A stretch of DNA of 64,000 nucleotides from assembly GCA_014163555.1 (NCBI GenBank), contig JACJGO010000016.1, positions 62,001 through 126,000 of the forward strand, in the 5' to 3' direction. The number at the start of each line of letters is the position of its first letter. Positions within the stretch are counted from its first letter, which is position 1. The notes below the pieces were generated by a model, which was given only the letters and a program-made list of their open reading frames with translations, was not told where the DNA came from and did no database searches. Below are positions 51,361 through 59,407 of the stretch, in pieces. The DNA comes from Flavisolibacter longurius. GTDB taxonomy: Bacteria; Bacteroidota; Bacteroidia; Chitinophagales; Chitinophagaceae. The translations under genes and the position numbers were made by a program.

Positions 51361-51585
51361 ATGGGTAGTAACAATAAACCAGGTGCAAACCAACAGAATC
51401 ATCCGCACCGCGAAGGACAAATGAACAACACAACGCCGCAAACCCAAGGTACTGGACAGCGGGTAAGTGAAAACAAATCCCGGGGGCTGGGCGAAATGAT
51501 GGACGAAAGTGAAGAGCAGAAAGCAGGCCGTGCCCACGAGCAGAAGGATGAAAGCGATGTACAGCAAGAGCAAAGACAACCTTAA
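51361..51585 (+). CDS. Small disordered hydrophilic protein, unknown
   Basis: A 74-residue protein with no hydrophobic core: rich in Gln, Asn, Glu, Lys, Gly and Arg (MGSNNKPGANQQNHPHREGQ start, SEEQKAGRAHEQKDESDVQ end). I recognise no family; the composition resembles short stress- or desiccation-associated disordered proteins. ATG, frame and the terminator at 51610 support a real gene. Confidence 0.6.
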   Translation: MGSNNKPGANQQNHPHREGQMNNTTPQTQGTGQRVSENKSRGLGEMMDESEEQKAGRAHEQKDESDVQQEQRQP

Positions 51586-51609
51586 GTAAAAACAATTGTT
51601 TCAAGTATG

Positions 51610-51627
51610 AGGCCTCTTTGGAGGCCT
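51610..51627 (+). terminator. Terminator of the small disordered-protein gene
   Basis: Stem AGGCCTC / GAGGCCT with loop TTTG, then TCTTTATTT. Confidence 0.65.
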
Positions 51628-51636
51628 TCTTTATTT

Positions 51637-52476
51637 ATGATACCATCACAAAAAGAGAAAACAGTTTTGATAACCGGTGCCACCGATGGACTGGGAAAAG
51701 AAGTGGCCAAACGGGCGGCAGCCGCAGGCGCTACCGTGTTGCTGCATGGCAGAAACAGGGAGAAGGGGGCAAGCGTCAGGGAGGAGATTATAACTGTAAC
51801 CGGCAATGAGGCCATTCATTACTACAATGCCGATTTTTCATCCCTGCAGGAAGTAAAACAATTGAGCGAAGACATATTGTCCAACCATTCGTCCCTGCAT
51901 GTGCTCATTAACAATGCCGCTATTGGTGGCGGACCAAAAGGGGAAGCGACCCGGGAGCTTAGTAAGGATGGGTATGAATTGCGCCTTGCCGTAAATCATC
52001 TTTCGCATTTCCTGCTGACGCAAAACCTGCTTCCGCTTTTAAAAGCGTCGGCACCGGCACGGATCGTAAATGTTTCCTCCATCGGGCAATCGCCGTTGAA
52101 CTTCGATGATCTTCAACTGGAAAAGCGCTATCAAAGTTTTGATGCGTATTGCAAGAGCAAGCTGGCGCAGATTCTCTACGGATTTAGTTTGGCAGAAAAG
52201 CTGAAAGACACAGGCGTAACCGTAAATAGCCTGCACCCCGCAACGCTGATGGATACCAACATGGTTCACCGTTATTTTGGGAAGGTTTCTGCTACGGTTG
52301 CAGAAGGTGCTGACGCTGTGGTGCAGCTTGCGTTTGCAGAAGAGACAGCCAGTATTACCGGGGCGTATTTCAACCAGTTGACCGAAGCAAGAGCCAATAC
52401 GCAGGCTTATGATGAGGAGGCAAGAAAAAAGCTTTGGCAGGCGAGTGAGGCCCTGACCAAATCTTATCTGGTATAA
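51637..52476 (+). CDS. Short-chain dehydrogenase, retinol-dehydrogenase-like
   Basis: A 279-residue SDR with TGATDGLG near 14-21, NNAAIGG near 90, then RLAVNHLSHFLLTQNLLPLL, VSSIGQ and SFDAYCKSKLAQILY (YxxxK). This order matches the retinol dehydrogenase/WWOX-like group. The ATG at 51637 follows the terminator at 51610. Converges with the gene at 52490 with only 13 bases between. Confidence 0.9.
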   Translation: MIPSQKEKTVLITGATDGLGKEVAKRAAAAGATVLLHGRNREKGASVREEIITVTGNEAIHYYNADFSSLQEVKQLSEDILSNHSSLHVLINNAAIGGGPKGEATRELSKDGYELRLAVNHLSHFLLTQNLLPLLKASAPARIVNVSSIGQSPLNFDDLQLEKRYQSFDAYCKSKLAQILYGFSLAEKLKDTGVTVNSLHPATLMDTNMVHRYFGKVSATVAEGADAVVQLAFAEETASITGAYFNQLTEARANTQAYDEEARKKLWQASEALTKSYLV

Positions 52477-52489
52477 GAATGTCGTTTGT

Positions 52490-53155
52490 TTACTGCTGCT
52501 TTACACCACGCATTTCATCCAGCTTTCGGCGCTCCGCTTCAATGGTGCTTTGCTGGCTGACTTGCGATTCTTTATTCTTGCGCAGGTCCTCCTGCAGCTT
52601 GGCAATTTTTTCTGTCATTTCCCTTTCATCTTTTTGCAGGTCGGCCAGTTTTTTCTCTGCTTTTTTCACGGTTTCTTCCTGCGCTTTTATATCCAGGGTG
52701 TGTTTGTAGGTGGCTGTTTGGGAGGTAAAGCCGTTTAAGAATTTTTGTGCAGCGGAAAAAGTCGTTGCATCGCTCATATCCGTGATAAAGTTCTCGCCGC
52801 CCTTGCTGGTCAGCAGGTACATAACCGACTGGTTGTCCTTTTTACTACCCCGACGATCCACTTTAAAATAAAGATCGACTAGTTGCGGGTTTTCACCCTG
52901 CAGCGCAACGCCTTTGAAGGCATAAAAGCCATTCACTTTGTTTTGCTTCCAGAACAATGATCCGGAAGATTCGGGCTCAAAACCAATTTCTTTTAGTTTG
53001 GTAAGAATAGTGCCTTCGGCCACTTCCTGGCTGTACGGAAGGTAAAGCATCAGGCCTTGCTTGTTAGCCTTGTCAAATTTTACAGAGGTGCTAACCGATT
53101 GTGCAAAAGCAGAAGTGCAGGCAAAAAGCAGCAGGATTGGAAGGACGGCTTTCAT
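52490..53155 (-). CDS. Exported coiled-coil protein, unknown
   Basis: A 221-residue precursor: signal peptide MKAVLPILLLFACTSAFAQ, then a compact beta/alpha part (FDKANKQGLMLYLPYSQEVAEGTILTKLKEIGFEPESSG, and later LYFKVDRRGSKKDNQSVMYLLTS) and a coiled coil from ~155 (EETVKKAEKKLADLQKDEREMTEKIAKLQEDLRKNKESQVSQQSTIEAERRKLDEM). I do not recognise a family. Periplasmic or surface location is likely. Confidence 0.78.
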   Translation of the reverse strand: MKAVLPILLLFACTSAFAQSVSTSVKFDKANKQGLMLYLPYSQEVAEGTILTKLKEIGFEPESSGSLFWKQNKVNGFYAFKGVALQGENPQLVDLYFKVDRRGSKKDNQSVMYLLTSKGGENFITDMSDATTFSAAQKFLNGFTSQTATYKHTLDIKAQEETVKKAEKKLADLQKDEREMTEKIAKLQEDLRKNKESQVSQQSTIEAERRKLDEMRGVKQQ

Positions 53156-53250
53156 GTTTCAATTTTGAAGTAAATATAGTAGGTCTCCGGATTCATTTTC
53201 TTAACAAGGCGCTAAATGGACAAGCGGTGCTGGCAGCGTATCTTTAAAGG

Positions 53251-54462
53251 ATGAAGAGGAGTGGTTCGGCGGATCTGCCACTGCATACAGGTTATGTGCC
53301 GCAATGGTTGTATGAGCGCATGTCCAAACTGGGTTTTGCCATTACTGAGGCCATTCTGGCGGAGTATGGACACAAGGCTTTTCTTTCCCGCATGAGCGAT
53401 CCGTTCTGGTTTCAAAGTTTTGGCGCCGTGATGGGTATGGACTGGCATTCTTCCGGCATGACGACAGCCGTGATGGGCGCACTCAAACGAGCCATCAATC
53501 CACATGCAAAAGAGTTGGGCCTTTATATCTGCGGGGGTAAGGGAAAAGCCTCCAAAGATGCACCGAAAGAGTTGCTGCTGGTTGGTGAACAAACGGGCCT
53601 GAATGGCAACGAACTGGTGCGATTGAGCAAGCTGAGTGCAAAGGTGGACAACACGGCCGTACAGGATGGCTTTCAGTTATACATTCACAATTTTATCGTA
53701 AGCAAAGACGGCGACTGGAGTGTGGTGCAGCAGGGCATGCGGGAAGGCGATGCCATGGCCCGCCGCTATCACTGGCACTCGCAGCATGTGCGGTCGTTTG
53801 TAGAAGAGCCGCACAGTGCCGTATGCGGTCAGAATCTTGGTCCGATCTTAAACCTCACGGCAGCAGAAGCGGCCACTACCCGCAAAGGCATCCTGGATTT
53901 GACGACAGAAAAGCCGGAGCTGATGATGCAGGAGATTCAGCACCTGGTGATGCCTTCGCATCATGGTGTGCATAGTAAAGATGTAGACCTGAAGCGTCTG
54001 GGAACTGTGCTTTGGCTGGCGCACGACAAACAGCCAAAAGATTTTGAAGACCTGCTGCTGTTGGAAGGGGTGGGCCCCCGCACGGTGCAATCGCTGACTC
54101 TGGTGAGTGAAGTGATACACGGCACACCCTCACGATTTAAAGATCCTGCCCGTTTTTCGTTTGCACATGGCGGTAAGGACGGGCATCCGTTTCCGGTGCC
54201 GACCAAAACTTACGATGAAGTGATTGAAACTCTGCAAAACGCTGTTTGCAAAGCAAAGATGGGTCAAACCGATAAAGCGCAGGCCCTGCAAAAGCTGTAC
54301 GAGCTGGCGGTCAAACATGAAAAGGATTTTATGCCCACCGACAACCTGCAAAAGCTGATTGAAAAAGAGATCGAAGAAAGCTGGCAGTATGGCGGTAAAA
54401 CCATTTTTGGCGATGCCAAACCACCGAAGCGGTCAAAAGGCGTGCAGTTGCGGTTGTTCTAA
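53251..54462 (+). CDS. DUF763 family protein
   Basis: A 403-residue DUF763 protein: MKRSGSADLPLHTGYVPQWLYERMSKLG opens with the family signature. FQSFGAVMGMDWHSSGMTTAVMGALKRAINPHAKELGLYICGGKGKASKDAP, QGMREGDAMARRYHW and SHHGVH follow, and LLLLEGVGPRTVQSLTLVSEVIHG has a helix-hairpin-helix look, suggesting nucleic-acid contact. Function is unknown. It overlaps the convergent PPIase gene by four bases. Confidence 0.9.
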   Translation: MKRSGSADLPLHTGYVPQWLYERMSKLGFAITEAILAEYGHKAFLSRMSDPFWFQSFGAVMGMDWHSSGMTTAVMGALKRAINPHAKELGLYICGGKGKASKDAPKELLLVGEQTGLNGNELVRLSKLSAKVDNTAVQDGFQLYIHNFIVSKDGDWSVVQQGMREGDAMARRYHWHSQHVRSFVEEPHSAVCGQNLGPILNLTAAEAATTRKGILDLTTEKPELMMQEIQHLVMPSHHGVHSKDVDLKRLGTVLWLAHDKQPKDFEDLLLLEGVGPRTVQSLTLVSEVIHGTPSRFKDPARFSFAHGGKDGHPFPVPTKTYDEVIETLQNAVCKAKMGQTDKAQALQKLYELAVKHEKDFMPTDNLQKLIEKEIEESWQYGGKTIFGDAKPPKRSKGVQLRLF

Positions 54463-56378
54463 TTTTTCAATTTTTGTGCTACTTCCTGCCAAACCTTTTC
54501 GTTTACTGAAACCGGGTATTTCTTTTTCAGGTTCTCCACCCATTGCTTTTCCAGTTCTGCCTGGTAGTCGTTGATAAGGAGTCCTTTCGCCTGCTCAAAG
54601 CTCCGTGGTTCGGGAGCCGTATAACGTTTGAGTATATACGCAAATGTTGCCGATTGGTCGGTGCTGTTCACAACCGGTGCGGTCAGTGTGCCCGGCGTTA
54701 ATTTTTGTTTGTCACCACCCGGAAGCTGGTCCAGTTCAAAACGGCTGGAATCTGCAGTAATCTGCTCCGAAAAATTTTGGAGAAGTGATGACCAATCCGA
54801 TGGCTTTTGACGCAGTGCCTTGTAAAATTCTTTTGCCGCCGTTTCGCTGGCGGCATAAAAGATCACCGCATCGGCACTTTCTTTCCAGTGATAATTTTGC
54901 TGGTGCTGCTGAAAATAAGCAGCCAGCGCAGCGCTGTCGGTTTGCGCCGGCGTCCACACCTGGCGTTGCATGATCTCGAAAAAAAGATTGCCATCCGCAA
55001 ACTCAGCGATCTGCCGGCGAAAATCTTCATTGAAGCTTTCCAGGTGATCCTGGTAGTAGTTCAGCGCAACTCCCTCCACAAATTCATCCCATAGCAGCGG
55101 GTAGGACCTGGCCCCGCTGCCGTCGGCCTTAAAGCGATTGGGCTGAACAAAGGCCATCCAGTCGCTAACGGTTGCTTTATGTTCACCCATCTGCAGCACC
55201 GCTGTTTCCGGTTGCAGGGTAACCTTCATCCCGGGTGTCTTGTAGGTAAATACGCTGTCGGTATAAGCCCATAGTTCGGCACTATTTCCAACCAGCTTTT
55301 TATAACTGGTTTGATGTAAAACTTTTTTCGCCAGTTCCTTTTTGGCAAACTCACTGCGGTCGCTTTCCTGGATGCGGTTGTACAAAGCCGTTTCCAATTC
55401 CGGTGTTTTTGTCCCCGGGACAGGGGAAAGTTGAATACGTTTTACGATGTGGTAACCATGTGCCGTTTCAAACGGTTTGCTAACGGCACCGTCCTTTAAT
55501 GCCAGCACGGCTTTCTCAAAGGCCGTGTCGTATTCGCCCACGCCAAATTCAGCTATCACCCCACCGGAGGCAGCTGAAACCATATCATTGCTGAAAGCCG
55601 CTGCCAGCTTACCAAAATCTTCGCCGGTCAGCAGGCGCCTGTACATCGAATCGGCCCTGCGTTTTAAGCCGACCTTTGTGGCTTCGTTGCTGTTCGGCGG
55701 TACGGCCAGAAGAATCTGTGCTGCTTTCACCCGGCCCATGGCCTTGCGGCTTTCCAGCACTTTGAAAACATGATAGCCGGCCCTTGATTGGTAAACCGGC
55801 GAAACTTTTCCTACCGCAGTGTTGTAAGCAAGGTTTTCCAATTCATAGGGCAGCGAAAACGCGGTAATCCATCCCATGTCGCCACCATTGGTTTTGGCAT
55901 TGGGATCATCGGAGTAGGTTTTGGAAACGGCCGCAAAATCACCCCTGCGCAATGCTTTTTCCACGGCTTCTTTTTTCTTCGCTGCAGCAGTACTGTCTTC
56001 TCCCAATTTAATAAAGATGTGGGCTACCCGCAGGTCTTTTTGGCTGCGGGTAAACGCTTCCTCCGTCATCCGGCTGATGCTTTCTTTATCGGTCAGATAG
56101 GCCGGCATGATCTGCTGGCGCAGGCTGGCCATATCCGCTGCCAGTTGCGGCAGCGTGTCGTAGCGGAGGGCTTTGGCTTCTTTTATTTTCAGCCGGGAAG
56201 CAATGTAGAGGTCAAGGTATTCTTTCAGCGCCTTATCGGTTACAGGGCCCTGGTTATTTTTCTGAAAGGCAGCCAGAAATTCCGGTGCGGAAACAGCTTC
56301 ATTCCCGTAGGTGAACAATGTTTGGGCCGGTGCCGAGAAAGCAGCCGCCAGTGAAAGTGCAGTTAGCAGTTTTTTCAT
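54459..56378 (-). CDS. Exported peptidyl-prolyl isomerase with two parvulin domains
   Basis: A 639-residue precursor: signal peptide MKKLLTALSLAAAFSAPAQ, a SurA/PpiD-like helical region (~25-115), then two parvulin domains. The first is DLRVAHIFIKLGEDSTAA ... GGDMGWITAFSLPYELENLAYN ... SRAGYHVFKVLESR (~115-215), the second VKAAQILLAVPP ... GVIAEFGVGEYDTAFEKAVLALKDGAVSKPFETAHGYHIVKRI (~220-325). It probably helps fold outer-membrane proteins in the periplasm. The C-terminal half is helical and less conserved. Confidence 0.93.
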   Translation of the reverse strand: MKKLLTALSLAAAFSAPAQTLFTYGNEAVSAPEFLAAFQKNNQGPVTDKALKEYLDLYIASRLKIKEAKALRYDTLPQLAADMASLRQQIMPAYLTDKESISRMTEEAFTRSQKDLRVAHIFIKLGEDSTAAAKKKEAVEKALRRGDFAAVSKTYSDDPNAKTNGGDMGWITAFSLPYELENLAYNTAVGKVSPVYQSRAGYHVFKVLESRKAMGRVKAAQILLAVPPNSNEATKVGLKRRADSMYRRLLTGEDFGKLAAAFSNDMVSAASGGVIAEFGVGEYDTAFEKAVLALKDGAVSKPFETAHGYHIVKRIQLSPVPGTKTPELETALYNRIQESDRSEFAKKELAKKVLHQTSYKKLVGNSAELWAYTDSVFTYKTPGMKVTLQPETAVLQMGEHKATVSDWMAFVQPNRFKADGSGARSYPLLWDEFVEGVALNYYQDHLESFNEDFRRQIAEFADGNLFFEIMQRQVWTPAQTDSAALAAYFQQHQQNYHWKESADAVIFYAASETAAKEFYKALRQKPSDWSSLLQNFSEQITADSSRFELDQLPGGDKQKLTPGTLTAPVVNSTDQSATFAYILKRYTAPEPRSFEQAKGLLINDYQAELEKQWVENLKKKYPVSVNEKVWQEVAQKLKN

Positions 56379-56424
56379 GTGATATTCTTTTGTCCGGACA
56401 AGCCGGAGCGGAAAAAAGTTTTGA

Positions 56425-57873
56425 TTACCGGTTTGACGTTTGCTGTTTGCCGTTTGCCGTCTTTACCCGGTGCTCCAGGATCTCGTCCAGTTGTTTTTCG
56501 TTGATCTTTTTGGCAATGATGCGTTTTTCTTTATCCAGCAGGTACAAAGTAGGAAAACTTTGCACATCATACAATTGCGAGTAGGAGGGAATGTTGGCTG
56601 CAACCCTTGCTTTTTCTGCCTCACGGGAATAGTACACGTTCACCCAATCTTTCATGCCCGACTTCTGCATAAACTCGTACCAGTCGGTTTTTTTGCCCTC
56701 GGTTTCCTTGGCCAGCGCATACACTTTTACACCCATGCCTTTCCACCTGGCGTGGTACATGCTGTCCATTTTTGGAACCGTTTCCTTACAATGACCGCAG
56801 GTAGGATCGTAGATCAGCACCACGGTATAAGGCGAAGTAAGATTAAACAGTTTTTGGGTTTTACCGGCCGAATCGGGCAGCTCGATATCCGATGCCACGG
56901 TGCCGGTAATATTGGCCATCAGGCTGTAAGCCCGGTCGGTAATGAGCTTGCGGCCCTGTGCGGTAAGCCAGTTGTAATTTTTCTGCGCAAAATATTTTTC
57001 AAACAGGTGTACGAACACCGCGTCTTCCCACATGTATTTCTGGTTCAGGTAGCGGTTTACAAATTTCAGCAGGAAGAACTTTTGCATTTCGGCATTGGCC
57101 GATGCAAAGCCCATGATATGATCGATCTCCCGGATCACAGAATCGGGTGAAGGGAAAACCAGTTGTTCGAAATAACGGTCCACACGGTTTTCAAAAAACG
57201 GTGTGCGGCTCAGGCGTTCGTCCCAGAAATTAATGTCGTCCCAGAAATGATTTTTTACGTAGCGATAGGCATAGAGCGAATCCCGCTTTTGTGCTTCGGG
57301 GTTGTGCGGCACTTCCGGCTCTTTCAGGGCTTTGAGCAGGGTTGACAGCAGCCCGTTGGGGTCTTTGCTGATAATGCCTGCCTGGTAGGCCTTGATTTTT
57401 TGCGTCAGCGAATCGATCTGCGCCGTCAGGCGTACGGAGTCGGCAGCATTGCTACCGGCCCGCTTGCGAAAAAGTTCTTCCTGAGCCCTCCTGTTTGTGC
57501 CCATAAAAGCCTGGTAGTCCTTGAACAACTTATTCTCGGTAGAGCCGGTGAAGGTGATGTTTTCGATATTGGCCGTATCGGCTACCACGGAAAATTTTTG
57601 TTCAGCGCCCACCAGCATTTCAAACTTATTGGAGCGATCCGGGTAGCCAACCAAGTAGATACCGCCACCCAGTTTCTTTGGTCCTCTAAACACACCTGTG
57701 CTGGTGGCATCCAGCTTTACCGAATCGATAATGGGCATTGTTTTGCCATTGTAATAGCCCAGATAGATGTATTGGTTTTTAAACGGCTTGAGGGTCACTT
57801 TTATCTCGTACCCGGCCTGTGCAAAGGTGGTGGTGCTCAGGAAGAGAGCTACAATAGCGGCTGTATATTTCAT
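56425..57873 (-). CDS. TlpA-like thiol-disulfide protein with DUF4369-type N-domain
   Basis: A 482-residue precursor: signal peptide MKYTAAIVALFLSTTTFAQ; a DUF4369-like domain at ~22-110 (YEIKVTLKPFKNQYIYLGYYNGKTMPIIDSVKLDATSTGVF); a long helical middle; then a thioredoxin/TlpA domain from ~325 with active site CGHC in YDPTCGHCKETVPKMDSMY. Such proteins reduce or isomerise disulfides in the envelope. The C-terminal tail, KTANGKQQTSNR, is encoded by repeat-type DNA. The start is the ATG at 57873. Confidence 0.9.
   Translation of the reverse strand: MKYTAAIVALFLSTTTFAQAGYEIKVTLKPFKNQYIYLGYYNGKTMPIIDSVKLDATSTGVFRGPKKLGGGIYLVGYPDRSNKFEMLVGAEQKFSVVADTANIENITFTGSTENKLFKDYQAFMGTNRRAQEELFRKRAGSNAADSVRLTAQIDSLTQKIKAYQAGIISKDPNGLLSTLLKALKEPEVPHNPEAQKRDSLYAYRYVKNHFWDDINFWDERLSRTPFFENRVDRYFEQLVFPSPDSVIREIDHIMGFASANAEMQKFFLLKFVNRYLNQKYMWEDAVFVHLFEKYFAQKNYNWLTAQGRKLITDRAYSLMANITGTVASDIELPDSAGKTQKLFNLTSPYTVVLIYDPTCGHCKETVPKMDSMYHARWKGMGVKVYALAKETEGKKTDWYEFMQKSGMKDWVNVYYSREAEKARVAANIPSYSQLYDVQSFPTLYLLDKEKRIIAKKINEKQLDEILEHRVKTANGKQQTSNR
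56430..56462 (-). repeat. Degenerate GGCAAACG-type repeat overlapping a gene end
   Basis: Minus strand reads GACGGCAAACGGCAAACAGC then AAACGTCAAACC with a 7-8 bp period; it supplies the last residues of the TlpA-like protein. Confidence 0.6.
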
Positions 57874-57940
57874 AGAAAAAACTGAATAGCCGTAAAAGTA
57901 ATTTTTAATGGGAAAGATGGGGTTAAAAAGATGCAAAACA

Positions 57941-57972
57941 AATAGCCAATGAGCAATTGACAACAGGCAAGG
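57941..57972. repeat. Degenerate GGCAATT-type repeat
   Basis: AATAGCCAATGAGCAATTGA then CAACAGGCAAGG; inverted partner at 58399. The pair flanks the four-helix-bundle gene. Confidence 0.6.
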
Positions 57973-57987
57973 CTAAAAACCTGACTG

Positions 57988-58353
57988 TCAATATAACTCC
58001 GGATGTTGGATCATGTGACCTAAAAGTCGCCCAATCTCTTCAGATTGTTGAAGCAGTATAGAATGCTGATCATGTGAAATGTAAGAACAGGAAAGGCTAA
58101 AGTCAAGCCACACGCCAGTTTCTGAATTTTCCATGTCCGCATCGGAAACTTTTGAGACGAAATGAGATGGGTATTGTTTTTTACGGTATGCTTCAGCCAA
58201 GCATGCACATATACTTCGCGACGAACGTCGGACCTGATCTGTTAAAGAATATTTTTCTTCGGTAGGAAACTGTTTTGTCAATGCAAATATTTCCATTGCC
58301 AGATGGAAGGCCTTTTGATAAACTTTAGTTTGTTTAAAATTCTTTACACTCAT
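57988..58353 (-). CDS. Four-helix-bundle protein of the 23S intervening-sequence family
   Basis: A 121-residue helical protein: FKQTKVYQKAFHLAMEIFALTKQFPTEEKYSLTDQVRRSSRSICACLAEAYRKKQYPSHFVSKVSDADMENSETGVWLDFSLSCSYI. This is the TIGR02436/IVP pattern (LxxQxRRSsxSIxxNIAEG), here with CACLAEAY in place of SIAANIAEG. Relatives occur in 23S rRNA intervening sequences and as stand-alone genes in Bacteroidota, and resemble the Avd protein of diversity-generating retroelements. No rRNA or reverse transcriptase is nearby. It is bracketed by inverted repeats. Confidence 0.88.
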   Translation of the reverse strand: MSVKNFKQTKVYQKAFHLAMEIFALTKQFPTEEKYSLTDQVRRSSRSICACLAEAYRKKQYPSHFVSKVSDADMENSETGVWLDFSLSCSYISHDQHSILLQQSEEIGRLLGHMIQHPELY

Positions 58354-58398
58354 AAGTTTAAATTTTGGTGATTTAATTTAGGTATAAAACCGTTTATA

Positions 58399-58445
58399 CA
58401 TTGCCGATTGCCAGTTGTCTATTGCATATTGCCCATTGCCTATCT
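58399..58445. repeat. Degenerate GGCAATT-type repeat, inverted partner
   Basis: ATTGCCGATTGCCAGTTGTC, then TATTGCATATTGCCCATTGCC, i.e. five ATTGC units in about 47 bases. Its TTG triplets sit where -33 elements would be for the promoter at 58441. Confidence 0.7.
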
Positions 58446-58448
58446 TTG
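58441..58448 (+). promoter_or_regulatory. -7 box (TATCTTTG) of the beta-barrel gene
   Basis: Perfect TAnnTTTG match ~60 bases before the ATG at 58511, with TTG triplets upstream provided by the repeat. Confidence 0.6.
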
Positions 58449-58510
58449 CCCCGCGTTTAACCTTTCATTAACCTGAGAGAAAAATACATTTGTTTCTTTT
58501 AACCATATTT

Positions 58511-59236
58511 ATGAGAAGGATTTTATTCAGTGCGTTGCTACTTTGCTTTGGACTTGTTGCTTTTGCCCAAACGGATACGTCCCGAAATGCCCGGCTGCTG
58601 AGTCCAATGTCCGTACCGTCCAACGATCATTTTTTGATCCAGTTTGGGGGTGCTACCTGGCAGAATAAACCCGACTCAGTAAATACGGGCGGCTTTTCCC
58701 GCACCTTCAATATGTATGTGATGCTGGATTTCCCCTTTAAGACCAACCCGCATTTCAGCGTGGCCCTGGGCCCCGGTCTTGGCACCGATCATATCTTTCT
58801 CGACAAACAAATTGCAGATATCAAAGGAACCACCACCAGCATCCGGTTTACCCGGCTGGCCGATTCGGCTTATTTCGACAAGTTTAAAGTGAGCACGGCT
58901 TTCCTGGAGATCCCGGTGGAACTGCGCTTTACCGCCAATCCTGAAGCCAGTGGCAAAAGCTTTAAAATTGCGCTTGGCGCCAAAGTGGGTACCATGCTGG
59001 CCGCCTGGACCAAAGGCAAAGAGCTGATGAACAAAGGCGGAAATACCGTTAATGATTATATCTCCAAAGAAAAAAGCAAGCGTTATTTCAATACTACCCG
59101 CATTGCGGCTACCGCACGGATCGGTTATGGTCATTTTACGCTGTTTGGCAGCTATGCCTTGACACCGGTATTTAAAGAAGGCGTTGGCCCCAAAATGAAT
59201 ACGCTCAGCTTTGGATTAACATTGAGCGGACTGTAG
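58511..59236 (+). CDS. Outer-membrane beta-barrel (porin family-like) protein
   Basis: A 241-residue precursor: signal peptide MRRILFSALLLCFGLVAFAQ, then strands NDHFLIQFGGATWQ, RTFNMYVMLDFPF, HFSVALGPGLGTDHIFLD, KVSTAFLEIPVELRFTA, FKIALGAKVGTMLAAWT and a closing HFTLFGSYALTPVFKEGVGPKMNTLSFGLTLSGL. The layout matches the PorT-like / OmpA-barrel-type 'outer membrane beta-barrel' domain in Bacteroidota. Substrate unknown. ATG at 58511 is preferred to a TTG seven codons upstream. Confidence 0.85.
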   Translation: MRRILFSALLLCFGLVAFAQTDTSRNARLLSPMSVPSNDHFLIQFGGATWQNKPDSVNTGGFSRTFNMYVMLDFPFKTNPHFSVALGPGLGTDHIFLDKQIADIKGTTTSIRFTRLADSAYFDKFKVSTAFLEIPVELRFTANPEASGKSFKIALGAKVGTMLAAWTKGKELMNKGGNTVNDYISKEKSKRYFNTTRIAATARIGYGHFTLFGSYALTPVFKEGVGPKMNTLSFGLTLSGL

Positions 59237-59237
59237 T

Positions 59238-59280
59238 TCAATATGCAATATGCAATTGGCAACGGGCAATTGGCGATAAC
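59238..59280 (+). repeat. Degenerate GGCAATT-type repeat
   Basis: CAATATGCAATATGCAATTG, then GCAACGGGCAATTGGCGA, starts just after the barrel gene, sense orientation. Confidence 0.7.
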
Positions 59281-59317
59281 ATTTATTTTTTTACGAAAGG
59301 TGAATATGTTGGCAACG

Positions 59318-59345
59318 CTACTCACTGCTGACCTTTCACCAATCA
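59318..59345. repeat. Degenerate GTGAGTG-type repeat fragment
   Basis: CTACTCACTGCTGACCTTTC then ACCAATCAC; resembles the TCACCACTGACCACTCACC word at 1133, close to the terminator at 59347. Confidence 0.45.
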
Positions 59346-59346
59346 C

Positions 59347-59383
59347 AAAAAAGCGATGCACTGTAAAGTGGCATCGCTTTTTT
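59347..59383 (+). terminator. Terminator between barrel gene and hflX
   Basis: A 13-bp stem AAAAAAGCGATGC / GCATCGCTTTTTT with an 11-base loop. It ends 24 bases before the hflX start. Confidence 0.85.
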
Positions 59384-59407
59384 ACTTTCACTCTTAAATG
59401 ATGATGC

